A stretch of DNA of 64,000 nucleotides from Alistipes sp. (GCA_017398045.1 JAFQHI010000004.1:25362-89361), one strand, 5' to 3'; counted from the stretch's first letter, positions 1-9,244 are shown. Notes: generated by a model from the letters alone, not told the origin. Numbers and translations are program-made.

Positions 1-1470
1 AAACCCTTCGACCCCGTAGAGCCGTTGCGCCAAAAGGGCCTTCAGTTGCGTTTCGAGCAACGGTTTCGACCGCTCGAAGTCCGACTCCACAAAGGCTATT
101 TTATGCTGCTCACCCTCCTTTATGAGTGCCTCCATCAAGGCTTCGGAGGGGGTAAAGGCGGCTAAAAAATCTGCCAATGCGGGGTAGGTGGCTTTCAACG
201 CATCACGCTCCGTATCGAGGTAATCGGTCACCGTCTGCTGCAACACACCGCGACGCACCAAATGGGCATAGTAGGTCGAATAGTGGGTCGTATCGCTCTC
301 CACCTTCACATCGGGACGAATACCGCCACCGCCATAAATCGTGCGACCCTTTTCGAGCGAACGATGGCGCGGGGTGGCATCGGTAATCGAATCGGCATAG
401 CCGCGCAGGTGGTCGAGGTAGTATTCCTGCCGTTTCCCGGCCTCATACGGTCGTTGAATGGCACGCCCCGAAGGGGTCAGATAGCGCGATGTAGTGATAC
501 GCATTGCCGAACCGTCACCCAGCGGTATTTGTCGCTGCACCAGCCCTTTACCGAAACTCGTGCGGCCGATAATCGTGGCGCGGTCCCAATCCTGCAACGC
601 TCCGGCAACAATCTCCGAAGCGGATGCCGAGATTTCGTCAATCAGGACAGCCACACGCCCCGTCAGCATTTCGCCATCGCGTCGAGCGTGGTAGTGTTGC
701 GTCGGTTCGATGCGTCCCTCGGTCGTCAGCAACAACGCCCCCTTTGGCAGGAAAAATTCGGCCAACGCAATCGCCTGGTCGAGCAATCCGCCACCGTTAC
801 CGCGCAAATCGAGTATCAATCTCCGCGGTCGGCCCAACCGCTCGTAAGCCTCCTTAAACTCCTCGTAGGTAGTGCGACCAAAACGATTCACCTTAACGTA
901 TCCAACGCGCGGAGTGGCCATATAGGCGGCATCCACGGTTGTCAGGGGAATTTTGTCGCGCGTCAGGGTGAAATGGAGCAGTTCGTTCACACCTCGGCGA
1001 TAGACGGTTAAATCGACCTTCGACCCCTGCTTGCCACGCAACAATTTCGGCACCTCGTTGAGTCTCAACCCGACGGCCGAGAGGGTATCAATTCGAACGA
1101 TGCGGTCACCGGGCAACATTCCGACCCCTTCGGCCGGACCACCCACCACGGTGCTGTTCACCGTAATCGTGTCGCGGTTGATTTGGTATTGGATGCCGAC
1201 ACCGCTGAATTCGCCCTCCATCTCCACTTCGACCTCCTCCATGGCCTCCTTCGGCAGGTAGGCCGAGTGGGGGTCGAGCGTCGAGAGCATCCCCGTCAAA
1301 GCACCATCGACCAACTGCTCCATGCGCAGCGTATCAAGGTAGTATCGCTCCGTCAAACGCACCGCACGCGCCAACTTTTGCAGTTGGCGCACCGTCTCGT
1401 CGTAGGATTGGGCAGCGAGCTGTGCCGCCCCGACTACCAAGAGCGCAAGGATGAGCAGAAGTCGTTTCAT
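1..1470 (-). CDS. S41-family C-terminal processing peptidase (partial at left edge)
   Basis: An exported serine protease of the CtpA/Prc type, which trims periplasmic or envelope proteins at their C-termini. It starts with a signal peptide (MKRLLLILALLVVGAAQLAAQ), followed by a PDZ-like segment and the S41 catalytic domain. The catalytic pair is visible as Ser283 in SASASE and Lys308 in SFGKG; their 25-residue spacing matches E. coli Prc. The frame is open through base 1, so the C-terminus lies outside the window after at least 490 codons. It starts 16 bp after hisS ends and is probably cotranscribed with it. Family confidence is high; the substrate is unknown. Confidence 0.93.
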   Translation of the reverse strand, partial: MKRLLLILALLVVGAAQLAAQSYDETVRQLQKLARAVRLTERYYLDTLRMEQLVDGALTGMLSTLDPHSAYLPKEAMEEVEVEMEGEFSGVGIQYQINRDTITVNSTVVGGPAEGVGMLPGDRIVRIDTLSAVGLRLNEVPKLLRGKQGSKVDLTVYRRGVNELLHFTLTRDKIPLTTVDAAYMATPRVGYVKVNRFGRTTYEEFKEAYERLGRPRRLILDLRGNGGGLLDQAIALAEFFLPKGALLLTTEGRIEPTQHYHARRDGEMLTGRVAVLIDEISASASEIVAGALQDWDRATIIGRTSFGKGLVQRQIPLGDGSAMRITTSRYLTPSGRAIQRPYEAGKRQEYYLDHLRGYADSITDATPRHRSLEKGRTIYGGGGIRPDVKVESDTTHYSTYYAHLVRRGVLQQTVTDYLDTERDALKATYPALADFLAAFTPSEALMEALIKEGEQHKIAFVESDFERSKPLLETQLKALLAQRLYGVEGF

Positions 1471-1486
1471 CGTACCCCGCAACGGT

Positions 1487-2830
1487 CTATTTCAGCACCT
1501 CGGCAAGCATTTCGAACGACACCTTCTGCTGCTCGCCCGAAACCATATTCTTCACCGTAGCCTCGCGGGCTGCCAACTCCTCCGAGCCGATGATGACCAC
1601 AAAAGGAATCTGACGACGGTTGGCATACTCCATCTGCTTCTTCATCTTCGCAGGCTCGGGATAAATCTCGGCCGGAATACCTTCCGAACGCAGTGTGCGC
1701 AACAGATTCAGCGATGCAGCCTGCTCCTCTTCGCCCAGGTTGAGGAAGATGGCGCGGGTCGAGGAGTTCAGTTCCTCGGGGAAGAGGTTCAGTCCCAGCA
1801 TCACGTCGTAGATGCGGTCGGCACCGAACGAAATTCCCACGCCCGACACGTTTTGCAGGCCAAAGATACCCGTCAGGTTGTCATAACGACCACCACCCGA
1901 GATAGAGCCAATCTGGAAATCGAGGGCTTTCACCTCGAAGATGGCACCCGTATAGTAGTTCAAGCCACGCGCCAACGAGAGGTCAAGCTCCACTTGCAGG
2001 TCGATACCGAGCGTATCGACATGATGGAAGATGGTCTCCATCTCGGCAACACCCTTCAGACCCGTCTCCGAAGCCGCCAACACCTCACGAAGGGTGGCCA
2101 TCTTCTCCTTGTTCGTACCACCAAGCTCGAGAATCGGTTGCAACTTCTCGATGGCCTCCTCCTCCAAGCCACGCTCGCGCAGTTCGGCTTTCACGTTATC
2201 CAGACCAATCTTGTCGAGCTTGTCGATTGCCACCGTGATATCCATCATCTTGTCGGCATGACCGATACACTCGGCAATGCCGTAGAGGATTTTGCGGTTG
2301 TTCATCTTCAGTGCAACGCGGATGCCGAGCGAACGGAATACGCGCTCGACAATCTCCACCAACTCCACCTCACAGAGGAGCGATTTGGTGCCGATGACAT
2401 CGACATCACACTGGTAGAACTCGCGGTAGCGACCCTTCTGCGGGCGGTCGGCACGCCATACGGGCTGCACCTGATAACGCTTGAAGGGGAAGGTCAGCTC
2501 GTTCTGATGCTGCACGACATAGCGGGCAAAGGGGACCGTAAGGTCGTAACGCAGACCCTTCTCCGAAATCTTCGAGGCTTGACGCACCTCCTCGTCCGAG
2601 AGGCCTGCGGCGTAGTCGCCCGAATTCAGAATCTTAAAGAGAAGTTTATCACCCTCCTCGCCATATTTACCCAGCAGGGTAGAGAGGTTCTCCATCGAGG
2701 GAGTCTCGAGCGGAGCAAAACCATAGAGGCGGAAGACCGACTTAACGGTATCGAAAATATAGTTACGACGCATCATCTCAACGGGCGAGAAGTCGCGTGT
2801 TCCCTTTGGAATCGAAGGTTTTTGAGCCAT
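1487..2830 (-). CDS. hisS: Histidyl-tRNA synthetase
   Basis: A class II aminoacyl-tRNA synthetase that charges tRNA-His in the cytoplasm. At 447 residues it has the usual length. The N-terminal KGTRDFSP motif, class II motif 2 region (near residues 118-144, [15 protein letters not shown]), HisRS motif [15 protein letters not shown] and GGGRYDNL are all present. The start is the first ATG after the AT-rich spacer. The S41 protease gene follows within 16 bp. No His-rich leader peptide or T-box-like structure was seen upstream. Confidence 0.97.
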   Translation of the reverse strand: MAQKPSIPKGTRDFSPVEMMRRNYIFDTVKSVFRLYGFAPLETPSMENLSTLLGKYGEEGDKLLFKILNSGDYAAGLSDEEVRQASKISEKGLRYDLTVPFARYVVQHQNELTFPFKRYQVQPVWRADRPQKGRYREFYQCDVDVIGTKSLLCEVELVEIVERVFRSLGIRVALKMNNRKILYGIAECIGHADKMMDITVAIDKLDKIGLDNVKAELRERGLEEEAIEKLQPILELGGTNKEKMATLREVLAASETGLKGVAEMETIFHHVDTLGIDLQVELDLSLARGLNYYTGAIFEVKALDFQIGSISGGGRYDNLTGIFGLQNVSGVGISFGADRIYDVMLGLNLFPEELNSSTRAIFLNLGEEEQAASLNLLRTLRSEGIPAEIYPEPAKMKKQMEYANRRQIPFVVIIGSEELAAREATVKNMVSGEQQKVSFEMLAEVLK

Positions 2831-2835
2831 AATGA

Positions 2836-3030
2836 CTAATTCAAAATTTAGAATTTAGAATGTAGAATGTAAAATTAGCATGTAGAGGGCGAGGGGCTAA
2901 AAGAGATGAAAGGAATTAAGGATATTAAAGACATTAAGGATAAACCCATCTTAAAATCTTTACTCTCTAATATTTATATTTCCTCTTTACTCTTTCCTCT
3001 TTCCTATTTCCTCTTTCCTCTTTATTTTAC
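2836..3030. repeat. Intergenic word-repeat tract (TTCAAAATTTAGAA and CTCTTTCCT words)
   Basis: The ettA-hisS spacer carries two degenerate repeat types. Bases 2836-2876 hold A/T words related to TTCAAAATTTAGAA. Bases 2960-3030 hold repeated CTCTTTCCT/TCCTCTTTCC pyrimidine words, and a short ATTAAAGACATTAAGGAT-like stretch lies between. The same words recur at other spacers in this window (4748, 7551, 18056, 43504). No gene is supported here; a short plus-strand frame through the tract is low-complexity and has no family features. Confidence 0.75.
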
Positions 3031-4700
3031 TCTACCAACTTCTTGTATTTTACTCTTTTGGGGGTCGTATCCTCGCCCTGGGCCTTCTTCCAGGCCTCAT
3101 ACTCGGAGTAGGTACCCTCGTAGAAGACTACGCGCGAATCGCCCTCGAACGAGAGGATGTGCGTAGCGATACGGTCGAGGAACCAACGGTCGTGCGAGAT
3201 GACCACGGCACAACCGGCGAAATGCTCCAGACCCTCCTCCAACGCACGCAGCGTATTAACATCGATATCGTTGGTCGGCTCATCCAAGAGAATCACGTTG
3301 CCCTCCTCCTTAAGCGCAAGGGCGAGGTGCAGACGATTTCTCTCACCACCCGACAACACACCGCACTTCTTCTCCTGGTCGGCACCCGAGAAGTTGAAGC
3401 GACCGACATAGGCGCGGGCATTGACCTGACGGTTGCCGAGCGTAATAAGGTCGGCACCCTGCGAAATCACCTCATAGACCGTCTTTTCGGGGTCAATCGA
3501 CTTGTGCTGCTGGTCCACATAGGCGAGCTTCACGGTAGGACCTACGCGGAACGAACCGCTCGTCGGCTCGTCAAGCCCCATAATCATACGGAAAAGGGTG
3601 GTCTTACCCGTACCGTTCGGGCCAATCACACCCACAATGCCGGCAGGGGGCAACGAGAAATTCAGCCCCTCGTACAGCACGCGGTCACCAAAGGCCTTCG
3701 TAACGTCGTGCGCCTCGATGACAATATCGCCCAGACGCGGACCATTCGGGATGTAAATCTCCAGACGCTCCTCCTTCTGCTTCGTATCCTCGTTGAGCAT
3801 CTTATCGTAGGCCGACAGACGCGCCTTCGACTTGGCATGACGACCGGCAGGCGACATACGCACCCACTCCAACTCGCGCTCGAGGGTCTTTCTGCGTTTC
3901 GACTCCTGCTTCTCCTCCATGGCCATACGGGCGGTCTTCTGCTCCAACCAACCCGAGTAGTTACCCTTCCAGGGAATACCCTCACCGCGGTCAAGCTCCA
4001 GAATCCAGCCGGCCACGTTATCGAGGAAGTAACGGTCGTGCGTTACGGCAATCACCGTACCCTTATACTGCTGGAGGTGCTGCTCCAACCAATCAATCGA
4101 CTCGGCATCGAGGTGGTTCGTCGGCTCGTCCAAGAGCAACACATCAGGCTGCTGCAACAACAGACGGCAGAGGGCTACACGACGACGCTCGCCACCCGAA
4201 AGCACCTTCACCGACTGCTCGCCATCGGGACAGCGCAGGGCATCCATGGCGCGATTCAGCACCTGGTCCAGCTCCCAGCCGTTCACATGGTCAATCTTCT
4301 CGTACAGCTCACCCTGACGCTCGATGAGGGCGTTCATCTCATCGTCCGACATCGGCTCGCAGAGCTTCATGTTAATCTCCTCGTACTCCTTCATCAGGGC
4401 TACGGTCTCGGCGCAACCCTCCTCGACCACCTCGCGAACGGTCTTCGTATCATCGAGCTTCGGCTCCTGCTCCAGGTAGCCCACCGAGTAGCCGGGCGAG
4501 AAGACCACCTCGCCTTCGAAGTTCTTGTCCAGACCTGCGATAATCTTCATCAGGGTCGATTTACCCGAACCGTTCATACCCACGATACCAATCTTGGCAC
4601 CATAGAAGAAAGAGAGGTAGATGTTGTTCAAAACACGCTTTTGATTGGTGAAGGTCTTCGAGACACCCACCATCGAAAAGATAATTTTTTCGTCTGCCAT
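3027..4700 (-). CDS. ettA: ABC-F ATPase, energy-dependent translational throttle EttA
   Basis: A soluble tandem ABC ATPase of the ABC-F class that binds the ribosomal E site and gates early elongation according to ATP/ADP level. At 557 residues it is close to E. coli EttA (555). Two nucleotide-binding domains are visible: Walker A GMNGSGKST (near 41-49) and GPNGTGKTT (near 356), with signatures LSGGERRRV and LSGGERNRL and the DEPTNHLD/DEPTND Walker B regions. There are no membrane segments. A TAnnTTTG promoter lies at 4735-4742. The alternative is a different ABC-F subgroup, but the end-to-end resemblance to EttA is strong. Confidence 0.93.
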   Translation of the reverse strand: MADEKIIFSMVGVSKTFTNQKRVLNNIYLSFFYGAKIGIVGMNGSGKSTLMKIIAGLDKNFEGEVVFSPGYSVGYLEQEPKLDDTKTVREVVEEGCAETVALMKEYEEINMKLCEPMSDDEMNALIERQGELYEKIDHVNGWELDQVLNRAMDALRCPDGEQSVKVLSGGERRRVALCRLLLQQPDVLLLDEPTNHLDAESIDWLEQHLQQYKGTVIAVTHDRYFLDNVAGWILELDRGEGIPWKGNYSGWLEQKTARMAMEEKQESKRRKTLERELEWVRMSPAGRHAKSKARLSAYDKMLNEDTKQKEERLEIYIPNGPRLGDIVIEAHDVTKAFGDRVLYEGLNFSLPPAGIVGVIGPNGTGKTTLFRMIMGLDEPTSGSFRVGPTVKLAYVDQQHKSIDPEKTVYEVISQGADLITLGNRQVNARAYVGRFNFSGADQEKKCGVLSGGERNRLHLALALKEEGNVILLDEPTNDIDVNTLRALEEGLEHFAGCAVVISHDRWFLDRIATHILSFEGDSRVVFYEGTYSEYEAWKKAQGEDTTPKRVKYKKLVE

Positions 4701-4734
4701 ATATGCTTATTTTTGTTTATTTCGCTTTATCTGG

Positions 4735-4742
4735 CAAAGATA
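4735..4742 (-). promoter_or_regulatory. Promoter -7 box for ettA
   Basis: TATCTTTG read on the minus strand, 35 bp before the ettA start, fits the Bacteroidota TAnnTTTG box. No well-spaced TTTG partner was found. Confidence 0.55.
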
Positions 4743-4840
4743 CTAAATTAAATTCAAAATTTAGAATCTATAATTCAAAATTACGCTTCGTATGATTGGT
4801 CGGTGCCGACACAGAAAAATCAAACTTTTTTGCCGATTTA

Positions 4841-4870
4841 TTTGCGGGGATGGGATTTTTTCTAACTTTG
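4841..4870 (+). promoter_or_regulatory. Promoter for the TonB-C-like gene
   Basis: TTTG at 4841-4844, 18 bp, then TAACTTTG at 4863-4870, which is a textbook Bacteroidota promoter 33 bp before the ATG at 4903. It is divergent from the ettA promoter. Confidence 0.75.
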
Positions 4871-4902
4871 TATCACGAACACACCTAAAACCCATAAATA
4901 AC

Positions 4903-5376
4903 ATGAAAAGAGTAGTATGTCTGTGTCTGCTGTTGGCGGTTTGTGCGATGGGCATCCAGGCTCAACCGACACGCGAGCATGAAAAGGAAAAGCGCGTGAT
5001 GCCCGTATGGCCGAAATGCGAGAACTATAAAGAGTCGGTCTCTTATTTTCGCGCATGGTTCAACAAGGAGTACGACCGTCAGCTCAACTCGTATCGCAAG
5101 GCGCATAAAGAGTTATACAAGCTCCAGCGTCATGATTTACAGGCTTGCACGATGCGCATTATCATCGACAAAACGGGCCACATGACCCTCGACTCCACCA
5201 AGCCGGAAACTATCTGCGAGATGCAACGCACCGTCATCGTCAACACGTTGCGCGAAGCCCCCGTGTGGCAACCGGCCACCATCGGCGACAGGGCAGTCAA
5301 TTTTCCCATCATCCTTCCGATTAGCCATTCGACCGAATACGAAAACAGCCACAAATACCCCGGGCGCACCGAGTAG
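4903..5376 (+). CDS. Exported TonB C-terminal-domain-like small protein
   Basis: A 157-residue exported protein of unknown role. The ATG at 4903 is chosen because it begins a clean signal peptide (MKRVVCLCLLLAVCAMGIQAQ) just after a good promoter; an upstream in-frame start would precede the promoter. The C-terminal half (MRIIIDKTGHM..., then TLREAPVWQPATIGDRAVNFPI) resembles the TonB/energy-transducer C-terminal fold (x-x-W-x-P-A-x-x-G-x-x-V). It has no membrane anchor or proline-rich linker, so it is unlikely to be a working TonB. It is monocistronic, between its own promoter and a shared terminator. Confidence 0.7.
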   Translation: MKRVVCLCLLLAVCAMGIQAQPTREHEKEKRVMPVWPKCENYKESVSYFRAWFNKEYDRQLNSYRKAHKELYKLQRHDLQACTMRIIIDKTGHMTLDSTKPETICEMQRTVIVNTLREAPVWQPATIGDRAVNFPIILPISHSTEYENSHKYPGRTE

Positions 5377-5423
5377 TCATGCGCAATAGGAAAGTGGTTA
5401 TTGAATGATAATTGGCAAGAAAA

Positions 5424-5457
5424 AAAGCGACCTTCATCAGGTCGCTTTTCTTTTTTT
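5424..5457. terminator. Bidirectional intrinsic terminator
   Basis: Stem AAAGCGACCT (5424-5433), loop TCATC, stem AGGTCGCTTT (5439-5448), with an A-run on the left and a T-run on the right. It serves the convergent TonB-C-like gene and rubrerythrin. Confidence 0.9.
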
Positions 5458-6034
5458 AGTAGTTCTGCCTCATCGGCTCGAAGTAGGCCTGCGGATGCAG
5501 GCAGGCGGGGCAAGCCTTCGGAGCATTCTCGGCCTCGATGATGAAACCGCAGTTGCGGCACTGCCACCAAATCTTACCGTCGCGGTGGAAGAAGTCGCCA
5601 TCCGTCAGGCGGCTCAGCAGCTTCAGGTAGCGACGCTCATGCTCGGCCTCGACCTTGGCAATGTTGCGGAATGCGGCAGCCACTGCGGGGAAACCCTCCT
5701 CGTCGGCCACGGCAGCAAAAGCGGGGTAGAGTACATCCCACTCCTCGTTCTCGCCCTGGGCAGCAGCCAGCAGGTTCTCCTGCGTCGTGCCAATCTTACC
5801 GGCGGGGTAGGTGGCCGTAATCTCCAAATCGCCACCCTCAAGGAACTTGAAGAAACGCTTTGCATGCTCCTTCTCCTGCTCGGCCGTCTCCATAAAGAGG
5901 CCTGCAATCTGCTCGTAGCCCTCCTTCTTGGCTACCGATGCGAAGAACGTATAGCGGGTGCGAGCCTGGCTCTCACCGGCAAATGCTTTGAGCAGATTCT
6001 GCTCGGTCTTGGTACCTTTCAAACTCTTTTCCAT
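5456..6034 (-). CDS. Rubrerythrin
   Basis: A 192-residue cytoplasmic non-haem diiron peroxidase that reduces hydrogen peroxide in anaerobes. The ferritin-like domain carries the E/ExxH ligands (AGESQARTRY, ETAEQEKEHAKRF, KVEAEHERRY). The C-terminal rubredoxin-like domain has two CxxC pairs (CRNCG, CPACL). The start at 6034 (MEKSLKGTKTEQNL) matches the family; a longer frame begins upstream of the promoter and is rejected. It is monocistronic with its own promoter. An oxidative-stress role is inferred from the family. Confidence 0.95.
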   Translation of the reverse strand: MEKSLKGTKTEQNLLKAFAGESQARTRYTFFASVAKKEGYEQIAGLFMETAEQEKEHAKRFFKFLEGGDLEITATYPAGKIGTTQENLLAAAQGENEEWDVLYPAFAAVADEEGFPAVAAAFRNIAKVEAEHERRYLKLLSRLTDGDFFHRDGKIWWQCRNCGFIIEAENAPKACPACLHPQAYFEPMRQNY

Positions 6035-6079
6035 GGTTATTGTCTGTGAATGTGTTTGTGTAAATTCAATTTGCGAGAG

Positions 6080-6110
6080 CAAAATTACACTTTTTTTCGA
6101 ATCCTGCAAA
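6080..6110 (-). promoter_or_regulatory. Promoter of rubrerythrin
   Basis: On the minus strand, TTTG (6107-6110), 19 bp, TAATTTTG (6080-6087), an ideal Bacteroidota promoter 45 bp before the start. Confidence 0.8.
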
Positions 6111-6151
6111 CGAAATCGAATCAAGAGTTTTTATACGACCATAAACAAGAC

Positions 6152-7213
6152 TTATAACCCTTTTTCGAGTAGCGTCTCCGTATCGGCAAAGAAGGTGCGG
6201 GCTGCCGGGTGGGTGGTCAAAGAATCGGCCGCATCGCGCGTCAGGATGCGATAACGATGTGCGCGGTCCACCCAGACAGGAATCGGCTCGTAAGCCATCG
6301 TAAGCGGCTCTTCACCCCGTTTTGAAAGCTCCACACGCACCAACAAGCCGCCATCGGTGTAGCGTTTCTGCTGATTCGAGAGGAGGTTACCGAGCGAATA
6401 GAGGACGAGGGTCCGACAAAGCGAATCCTGCTCGATGGGTTGCACCACGTGGGGATGTGAACCGATGATGAGTTGTACCCCCTCACGACGCAGAAAATCG
6501 GCCATAAGGCGTTGCTCCCGATTCGGTTTGCGCTCATACTCCACGCCCCAATGCGGCGCCACAGCCAGGCAGTCGGGCATCCACTCGCGGGCGCGACGCA
6601 AATCCTCCTTCATCTGCACCGTATCGAGCCGATTGACCACCGCAGGTTTCACAACGGGCATACCGTTGGTGCCGTAGGTGTAGTTGAGCAGCAAAATCCT
6701 TAATCCGTCAATCTCGAATCGGCAATGGGGCATGGCCTGCCGTTCGGCCGAGGAGCTGAAGACGCCCGTATGGGCAATGCCGCATCTATCCAACGCCTCG
6801 ATGGTTTCACGCGCACCACGCGCCCCAAAATCCATACAATGGTTATTGGCCAGCAAGGCGACATCAAAGCCCGCATCACGCATCGCATCGGCCACCGCAG
6901 CCGGAGAACGGAAGAGCGGATAACCCGTATAGGCACCCTTCGCGGCCAGCGTGGTTTCGAGATTTACAACCGCCAGGTCTGCCTCCTCGATGAGGGGTTT
7001 AATATAGGTAAACGAGGGGCTGAAGTCGTAACCATCCGAGGTGCGGGCAGCGGTTAGCTGGGGTGTATGCACCATCAAATCGCCTGCAAAGAGGAGCGTA
7101 GCACGACGTGTCGGCAGCTCACTCTCGGTCGGGTCGGCTACAGGCGTCGGTTGCGGTTGTCCGACACAGGCAACCAACAACATCGCAACACCATACATCC
7201 ACCCGCCACGCAT
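6152..7213 (-). CDS. CapA-family metallophosphatase-like lipoprotein
   Basis: A 353-residue protein of the CapA (PGA_cap) family, a calcineurin-like fold tied in Bacillus to poly-gamma-glutamate capsule but found widely without that polymer. The N-terminus is a lipoprotein signal (lipobox LLVAC, Cys16). Family landmarks are LLFAGDLMVH, VVNLETTLA, LANNHCMDFG, APHWGVEY and IIGSHPHVVQPIE, consistent with a metal-binding Asp/His set. It starts 6 bp after DUF4491 and likely shares its transcript. No cap synthesis genes are nearby, so a capsule role is not supported. Confidence 0.85.
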   Translation of the reverse strand: MRGGWMYGVAMLLVACVGQPQPTPVADPTESELPTRRATLLFAGDLMVHTPQLTAARTSDGYDFSPSFTYIKPLIEEADLAVVNLETTLAAKGAYTGYPLFRSPAAVADAMRDAGFDVALLANNHCMDFGARGARETIEALDRCGIAHTGVFSSSAERQAMPHCRFEIDGLRILLLNYTYGTNGMPVVKPAVVNRLDTVQMKEDLRRAREWMPDCLAVAPHWGVEYERKPNREQRLMADFLRREGVQLIIGSHPHVVQPIEQDSLCRTLVLYSLGNLLSNQQKRYTDGGLLVRVELSKRGEEPLTMAYEPIPVWVDRAHRYRILTRDAADSLTTHPAARTFFADTETLLEKGL

Positions 7214-7219
7214 GCGAAA

Positions 7220-7543
7220 TTACTTTTCTACGCGGTTGTACTTACGCTTCGGATTGGCCGGAAACCAACCCTTCTCGACGCGCCGACGCTGGTGAAACAA
7301 CTCGCCAATCGACCAGAACGACGAGGCTCCCCACACAGCCAGCAGGGTAGAATAGAAGAGGTGTGATATTAGCACAGAGCCGATAATCGAGGCCACACCC
7401 ATCAGGGCAAAGACCCACCAACATCCGACACCGAAATAGTATTCTCCCTTAATCACTAAGGGGTGGAAAAGGCCGATAATCAAGAATGTAGCTACGCCAA
7501 TCGTGAGGCCTAAAAGGTTGTATGTCTCCAAAAATTCCATCAT
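7220..7543 (-). CDS. DUF4491 small membrane protein
   Basis: A 107-residue protein with three predicted membrane segments (LIIGLFHPLVIKG, CWWVFALMGVASIIGSVLI, LLAVWGASSFWSIGELF) and a basic tail (GWFPANPKRKYNRVEK). The pattern GLTIGVATFLIIGLFHPLVIKGEYYFG matches the DUF4491 family of Bacteroidota, whose function is unknown. The start at 7543 (MMEFLE) is chosen because the upstream extension is translated low-complexity repeat. It is the first gene of a unit with the CapA-like gene. Confidence 0.82.
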   Translation of the reverse strand: MMEFLETYNLLGLTIGVATFLIIGLFHPLVIKGEYYFGVGCWWVFALMGVASIIGSVLISHLFYSTLLAVWGASSFWSIGELFHQRRRVEKGWFPANPKRKYNRVEK

Positions 7544-7550
7544 AGACAGC

Positions 7551-7680
7551 AAAGATAAAGAGGAAAGAGGAAAGAGCAAAATTTTTGAAGAGGAAAGAGG
7601 AGAGAGCGAAGAGGAAAGAGCAAAATTTTTGAAGAGAAAAGAGGAGAGAGCGAAGAGCAAAGAGGATTTTAGAGAACAAG
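7551..7680. repeat. Purine-rich repeat tract with a 44-bp tandem duplication
   Basis: GAGGAAAGAG words fill the region upstream of DUF4491. Two adjacent 44-bp copies (7567-7610 and 7611-7654) differ at a single base, and partial copies lie on both sides. The tract is strand-asymmetric (purine on the plus strand). Confidence 0.9.
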
Positions 7681-7694
7681 AGGGACCATAAAAG

Positions 7695-7732
7695 AGAGCG
7701 TCATCCTTTGCCTACGCTCGGGATGACGCTCT
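7695..7732. other. 12-bp perfect inverted repeat
   Basis: AGAGCGTCATCC (7695-7706) and GGATGACGCTCT (7721-7732) flank a 14-base loop. No T-run follows on either strand, so it is not a standard intrinsic terminator. It lies between the porin 3' end and the purine-rich tract. Confidence 0.6.
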
Positions 7733-7739
7733 TCGTTAA

Positions 7740-7797
7740 ACTCGTTAATTTCTTTAATCTCTTTATCTTTCCTCTTCGCTCTTTCCTCTTTCCACTT
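7740..7797. repeat. Short word-repeat tract
   Basis: Degenerate TTAATTTCTTTAATCTC and CTCTTTCCTCTTTCC words just after the porin stop codon, of the same type as at 2960 and 7551. Confidence 0.65.
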
Positions 7798-9113
7798 TAG
7801 AAGTGATAGCAGAGCTGTACATTGATGCGGTTGGCGTGGCCCTTCACATCATTCATATTCTTGCGCGAACCGTAGAGATACTCCGCACCAATCGTGCAAC
7901 GGGGCGTGAGGGCATAGAAGATATTGCCGAAGATATAGCGACCCTGGTGATACATATCGTTCAACGTGAAGCTGTCGTCATGGTCCACCTGCGCCATCGA
8001 GAAGCCGCCCGAGAGCCACATACGGGGCGAGAGGTTCATGCGGGCGGCAGCCTGCCAGCCCCACATCGTCAGAGCCGAAATCTCCTCGCCCGAGCTATCG
8101 GGGACAAGGTCCAGCCCCGAACCCGTCAAATCTTGGATATAGGGGGTGATGCCCTTACCATAGACACCGTTCATGTAGAGACGCAACCAATCCCAGACCT
8201 TAATCGTACCGCTAAACTGCACGCCCCAACCAAAGAGGCTCTTGTTATCCGCCACGACCGCATTGCGCACATACATATTGCGGAAGACGGCCGACGCACG
8301 CAGATGGCTCGAACGCTCCTCATCCCAGGCATACTGCACATAAATCGGGAAGTCGGGGATACGCTGACGCATCTTGAGGAATTTCTCGTTGTAGGTGGCC
8401 GATACGGAGGGCATCTCGGCCGCCGCTCCGAGCGTGAAGTGCTGACCGGGGAAGGTGTATTCGTAGCGAATCATCGTGGCGAAATTGAAATTGTAGGCAT
8501 TCGGGCCTTGGAAATCAATCGTCAGCGGGGCAGCTGAAAGGTCGCAGAAGGTGGTCACATCACGACCCAGCGTAAAGCCCAACATCGAGACATAGGCCGA
8601 ACGCACGCGGGGCGTATAACTATTCTCCGCGCCACCGCGGAAATCGGCATCAACATAAATCACCACGCGACCCAACGTGTTGGAGTTGGCCACACCTTTG
8701 AAATAAAGGCGCGAGGTGGAGGCATCCATCATCAGCTGCTGGCGATTGTTATAGTCGGCCGTCAGCGGGATGTCGTAGGGGATAAAGTCGAGGTTGTCCG
8801 AAATGCCGTCGAAGTCGTACGCGGCACGCAGGGCGATAAAGCCGCCCAAGGCCAACGAAAAGCGGTTGTCGCGCGTGGCAAAGACAAACATCGGACGCTC
8901 GGTCTGCTGGAAGCCGTGGCGATGGGTTTCGAGGTAGTCCTGCGTGGCATCGCTCATCAGTTCGAGTTTGTCGCACGCATCGTCCACGGTGACGCTCTCC
9001 TCGACACCAATCAAATAGACGGTGGGGTTATACTCCTCGGCAGGTTGCAGAGGCTGTGCCATTGCGGCCGAAGAGAGAACGAGGGCCGCCAATAAGAGTC
9101 GAATGTGTTTCAT
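7797..9113 (-). CDS. DcaP-like outer-membrane porin
   Basis: A 438-residue outer-membrane barrel protein. The start at 9113 begins a signal peptide (MKHIRLLLAALVLSSAAMAQ); a start 13 codons upstream would put extra residues before it. The body has alternating beta-strand patterns (SRLYFKGVANSNTLGRVVIYVDADF, RSAYVSMLGFTLGRD) typical of DcaP-type trimeric porins, and it ends in an aromatic residue (CYHF), as barrels recognised by BAM do. A segment before the barrel (VTVDDACDKLELM...) could be coiled or periplasmic. The substrate is unknown. It is monocistronic. Confidence 0.72.
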   Translation of the reverse strand: MKHIRLLLAALVLSSAAMAQPLQPAEEYNPTVYLIGVEESVTVDDACDKLELMSDATQDYLETHRHGFQQTERPMFVFATRDNRFSLALGGFIALRAAYDFDGISDNLDFIPYDIPLTADYNNRQQLMMDASTSRLYFKGVANSNTLGRVVIYVDADFRGGAENSYTPRVRSAYVSMLGFTLGRDVTTFCDLSAAPLTIDFQGPNAYNFNFATMIRYEYTFPGQHFTLGAAAEMPSVSATYNEKFLKMRQRIPDFPIYVQYAWDEERSSHLRASAVFRNMYVRNAVVADNKSLFGWGVQFSGTIKVWDWLRLYMNGVYGKGITPYIQDLTGSGLDLVPDSSGEEISALTMWGWQAAARMNLSPRMWLSGGFSMAQVDHDDSFTLNDMYHQGRYIFGNIFYALTPRCTIGAEYLYGSRKNMNDVKGHANRINVQLCYHF

Positions 9114-9244
9114 AAGCCGAATGTAATTTGGTTGAATGTTTTTCAATAGCAATGTCTTTTAGCCCGCAAGGGCCGTTTCGGCTGTGATTTTTGCAAGATA
9201 TGTGCCAAACACACCGTTTCGCCCCGCAAGCCGAGGGTGCGATT

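Noticed and set aside
2831-3026. Possible His leader or T-box upstream of hisS
   Set aside because: No run of His codons, no conserved T-box bulge and no terminator; the spacer is word repeats.
2906-3166. Plus-strand frame MKGIKDIKDIKD...
   Set aside because: Low-complexity translation of intergenic words that runs into the ettA 3' end; no support.
7551-7680. CRISPR array
   Set aside because: The repeats are adjacent purine words without unique spacers, and no cas genes are present.
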